From contig JAIWNI010000023.1 in NCBI GenBank assembly GCA_025331435.1, forward strand, positions 124,001 to 188,000: a DNA stretch of 64,000 bases, in the 5' to 3' direction. Positions 62,777 through 64,000 of the stretch are shown here, piece after piece. Source of the stretch: Choanephora cucurbitarum (taxonomy: Eukaryota > Mucoromycota > Mucoromycetes > Mucorales > Choanephoraceae). The notes below the pieces were generated by a model. That model ran no database searches. It was not told where the DNA came from and was given only the letters and a program-made list of their open reading frames with translations. How positions within the stretch are numbered: position 1 is the first letter of the stretch; every line of letters starts with the position of its first letter. The position numbers and the translations under genes were made by a program.

Positions 62777-64000
62777 GTTGTTTAAAGATATATGCTATTT
62801 TCTGTCTTATGTTAGCGGGTAGCTGAAATAGTATATTTATTAAGAATAGATCAATCGAAGTCGGCACTTTTTTTACTTTCAAATGCCAAGACAGGAAGCA
62901 ACTCTTCTCGAAAAGCAAAGCAAAGAAAAAGTAAAAGAGGATAGTCAGCAAAACTAGCATTACAACTCTTTCTATCTCGCCTTTGCATAGACAAGAGTCC
63001 AAGAGAACGGACTGAAGCCGTTGTTACCGACAACAATCTAAAGTCCTTTCAAGTAAGAATATGGTTACACCTTTGCCATGCTAACAAATACCTCAGACCT
63101 GCAAATAAAACGAATTATTAGGTAACAGCTTGAGCAGAGTTTTCCTGCATTAACCAGTACGTCGGAAGATTGCCATCCTTCTTTCAATACAGCCTCTGCT
63201 GAAGTAAAGGAATAAAAAGAGAGAGGGATATTACAACATAGAGTATTCCAAAGCCCAGACATCGTAGATGCTGGGAGTGAATTAGTTTTAATGCAACAAG
63301 CTTATGATCATGAGCCAACCAGATATCTTTAACTTGTGAATGAAGCACTTTCTTTTATTTTGAGGAGATAAAGACCGTTGAGTAAAGAAACAGCTGCACT
63401 AACTCTAGAAACAAGTAGCACATCAAAAATCTCGAAGTATGTTGACAAAAAGTATTAATATAGCACACCTCTTCAAATCAGATTACGATCTTTAAAAAAT
63501 TATCTCCAATCGAGCATGCTTGTAAGATTAATAGTAGAAAATTCCAACAGCTAAAGCTTTAAAAACTGTACATCCAAAGCTATTACTAAAATGAAACCTC
63601 TCAGATTTATGAGCATCTACCAACCTCTAGATTGCTTGTATCCCGTAAACTCATTACCCATCAGAGCTCTGAGATAGTTTTCCAAAGGGCCTCTGAAGGG
63701 CGGCACTGTTGTCGAATGTAGCGAAGTTACATAGCTATTAGTTTATTGTATTCAAAGTAAGAAAATAAATATTGCGTATGTGGTGGGAAGTGTAGCCAGA
63801 AAGCCTCCTTCTCGATTCAAATGTTCTCGAATCGAGATTTCATTCTCAAGAATAGGTTACACATTGGCCAAGAGTGATAACATCATAGAAAGAATAATAA
63901 CAACATATTGCGTTTCTTTGTCTTATTTCCGTATAACCTACTTGTAGTTTTGCATTGAAATAACCCCAGTATCTTCAGAAACGATGTTGTTACCGCAAAG
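62777..64000. other. Right-edge region with scattered coding-like fragments
   Basis: Minus-strand readings at 63065-63262 (AEAVLKEGWQSSDVLVNAGK), 62851-63036 and about 63640-63740 (TVPPFRGPLENYLRALMGNE) look partly coding but do not connect into a gene. A short perfect hairpin (TCTCGATTC ... GAATCGAGA) sits at 63810-63837. No firm gene call is possible; a gene may continue beyond the edge. Confidence 0.25.

Noticed and set aside
63810..63837. Short perfect hairpin near the right edge
   Set aside because: A 9-bp stem with a 10-base loop and no U tract or adjacent gene; too short to call a terminator or element.

Overview
The window looks like nuclear DNA from an early-diverging fungus, most likely Mucoromycota (Mucor/Rhizopus/Parasitella type). 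The reasons are low GC, many 50-80 nt GT-AG introns (an 18-exon SMC3, a 14-exon importin), fungal gene families (Rim101/PacC-type finger, Vts1, CipC-like DUF3759) and abundant decayed LINEs. There are no operons or bacterial signals. Exon models were built by hand from splice signals and reading-frame continuity; most close in frame with a total length normal for the family.

Left part (1-20 kb): the 5' end of a P5-type ATPase gene runs off the left edge (minus). Next come a decayed multi-exon gene with a PD-(D/E)XK-like motif (minus, 3.9-5.4 kb), a LINE reverse-transcriptase fragment (5.5-6.3 kb), an inverted-repeat block with a conserved-looking coding fragment (6.8-7.5 kb), VTS1 (plus, 8.5-10.6 kb), a VC0807-like membrane protein (minus, 11.9-12.9 kb) and a Harbinger-type MITE (13.0-13.5 kb). 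About 5 kb of gene-poor DNA follows, with a second MITE-like element.

Middle (20-35 kb): a small secreted cysteine-rich protein, a complete MULE transposon with identical 42-bp terminal inverted repeats, and a decayed plus-strand LINE. A compact block of housekeeping genes follows: COQ3 (ubiquinone synthesis), a CaMK-type kinase (tail to tail with COQ3), a Vps37A-like ESCRT-I subunit (head to head with the kinase), a coiled-coil protein and a short-chain dehydrogenase.

Right part (37-64 kb): a Kap120/importin-11-like transport receptor, a TLC-domain membrane protein, a gag-like gene with an intron and no visible pol, a SERTA-like small protein, SMC3, a beta-trefoil/CipC-like protein and a PacC/Rim101-like zinc-finger factor. 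These are separated by gene-poor stretches of 1-2.5 kb, and fragments lie near the right edge.

The most striking single observation is in SMC3. The lysine pair that Eco1/ESCO acetylates to establish cohesion, nearly universal as G-x-K-K-D, reads G-L-T-L-D here inside one uninterrupted exon.
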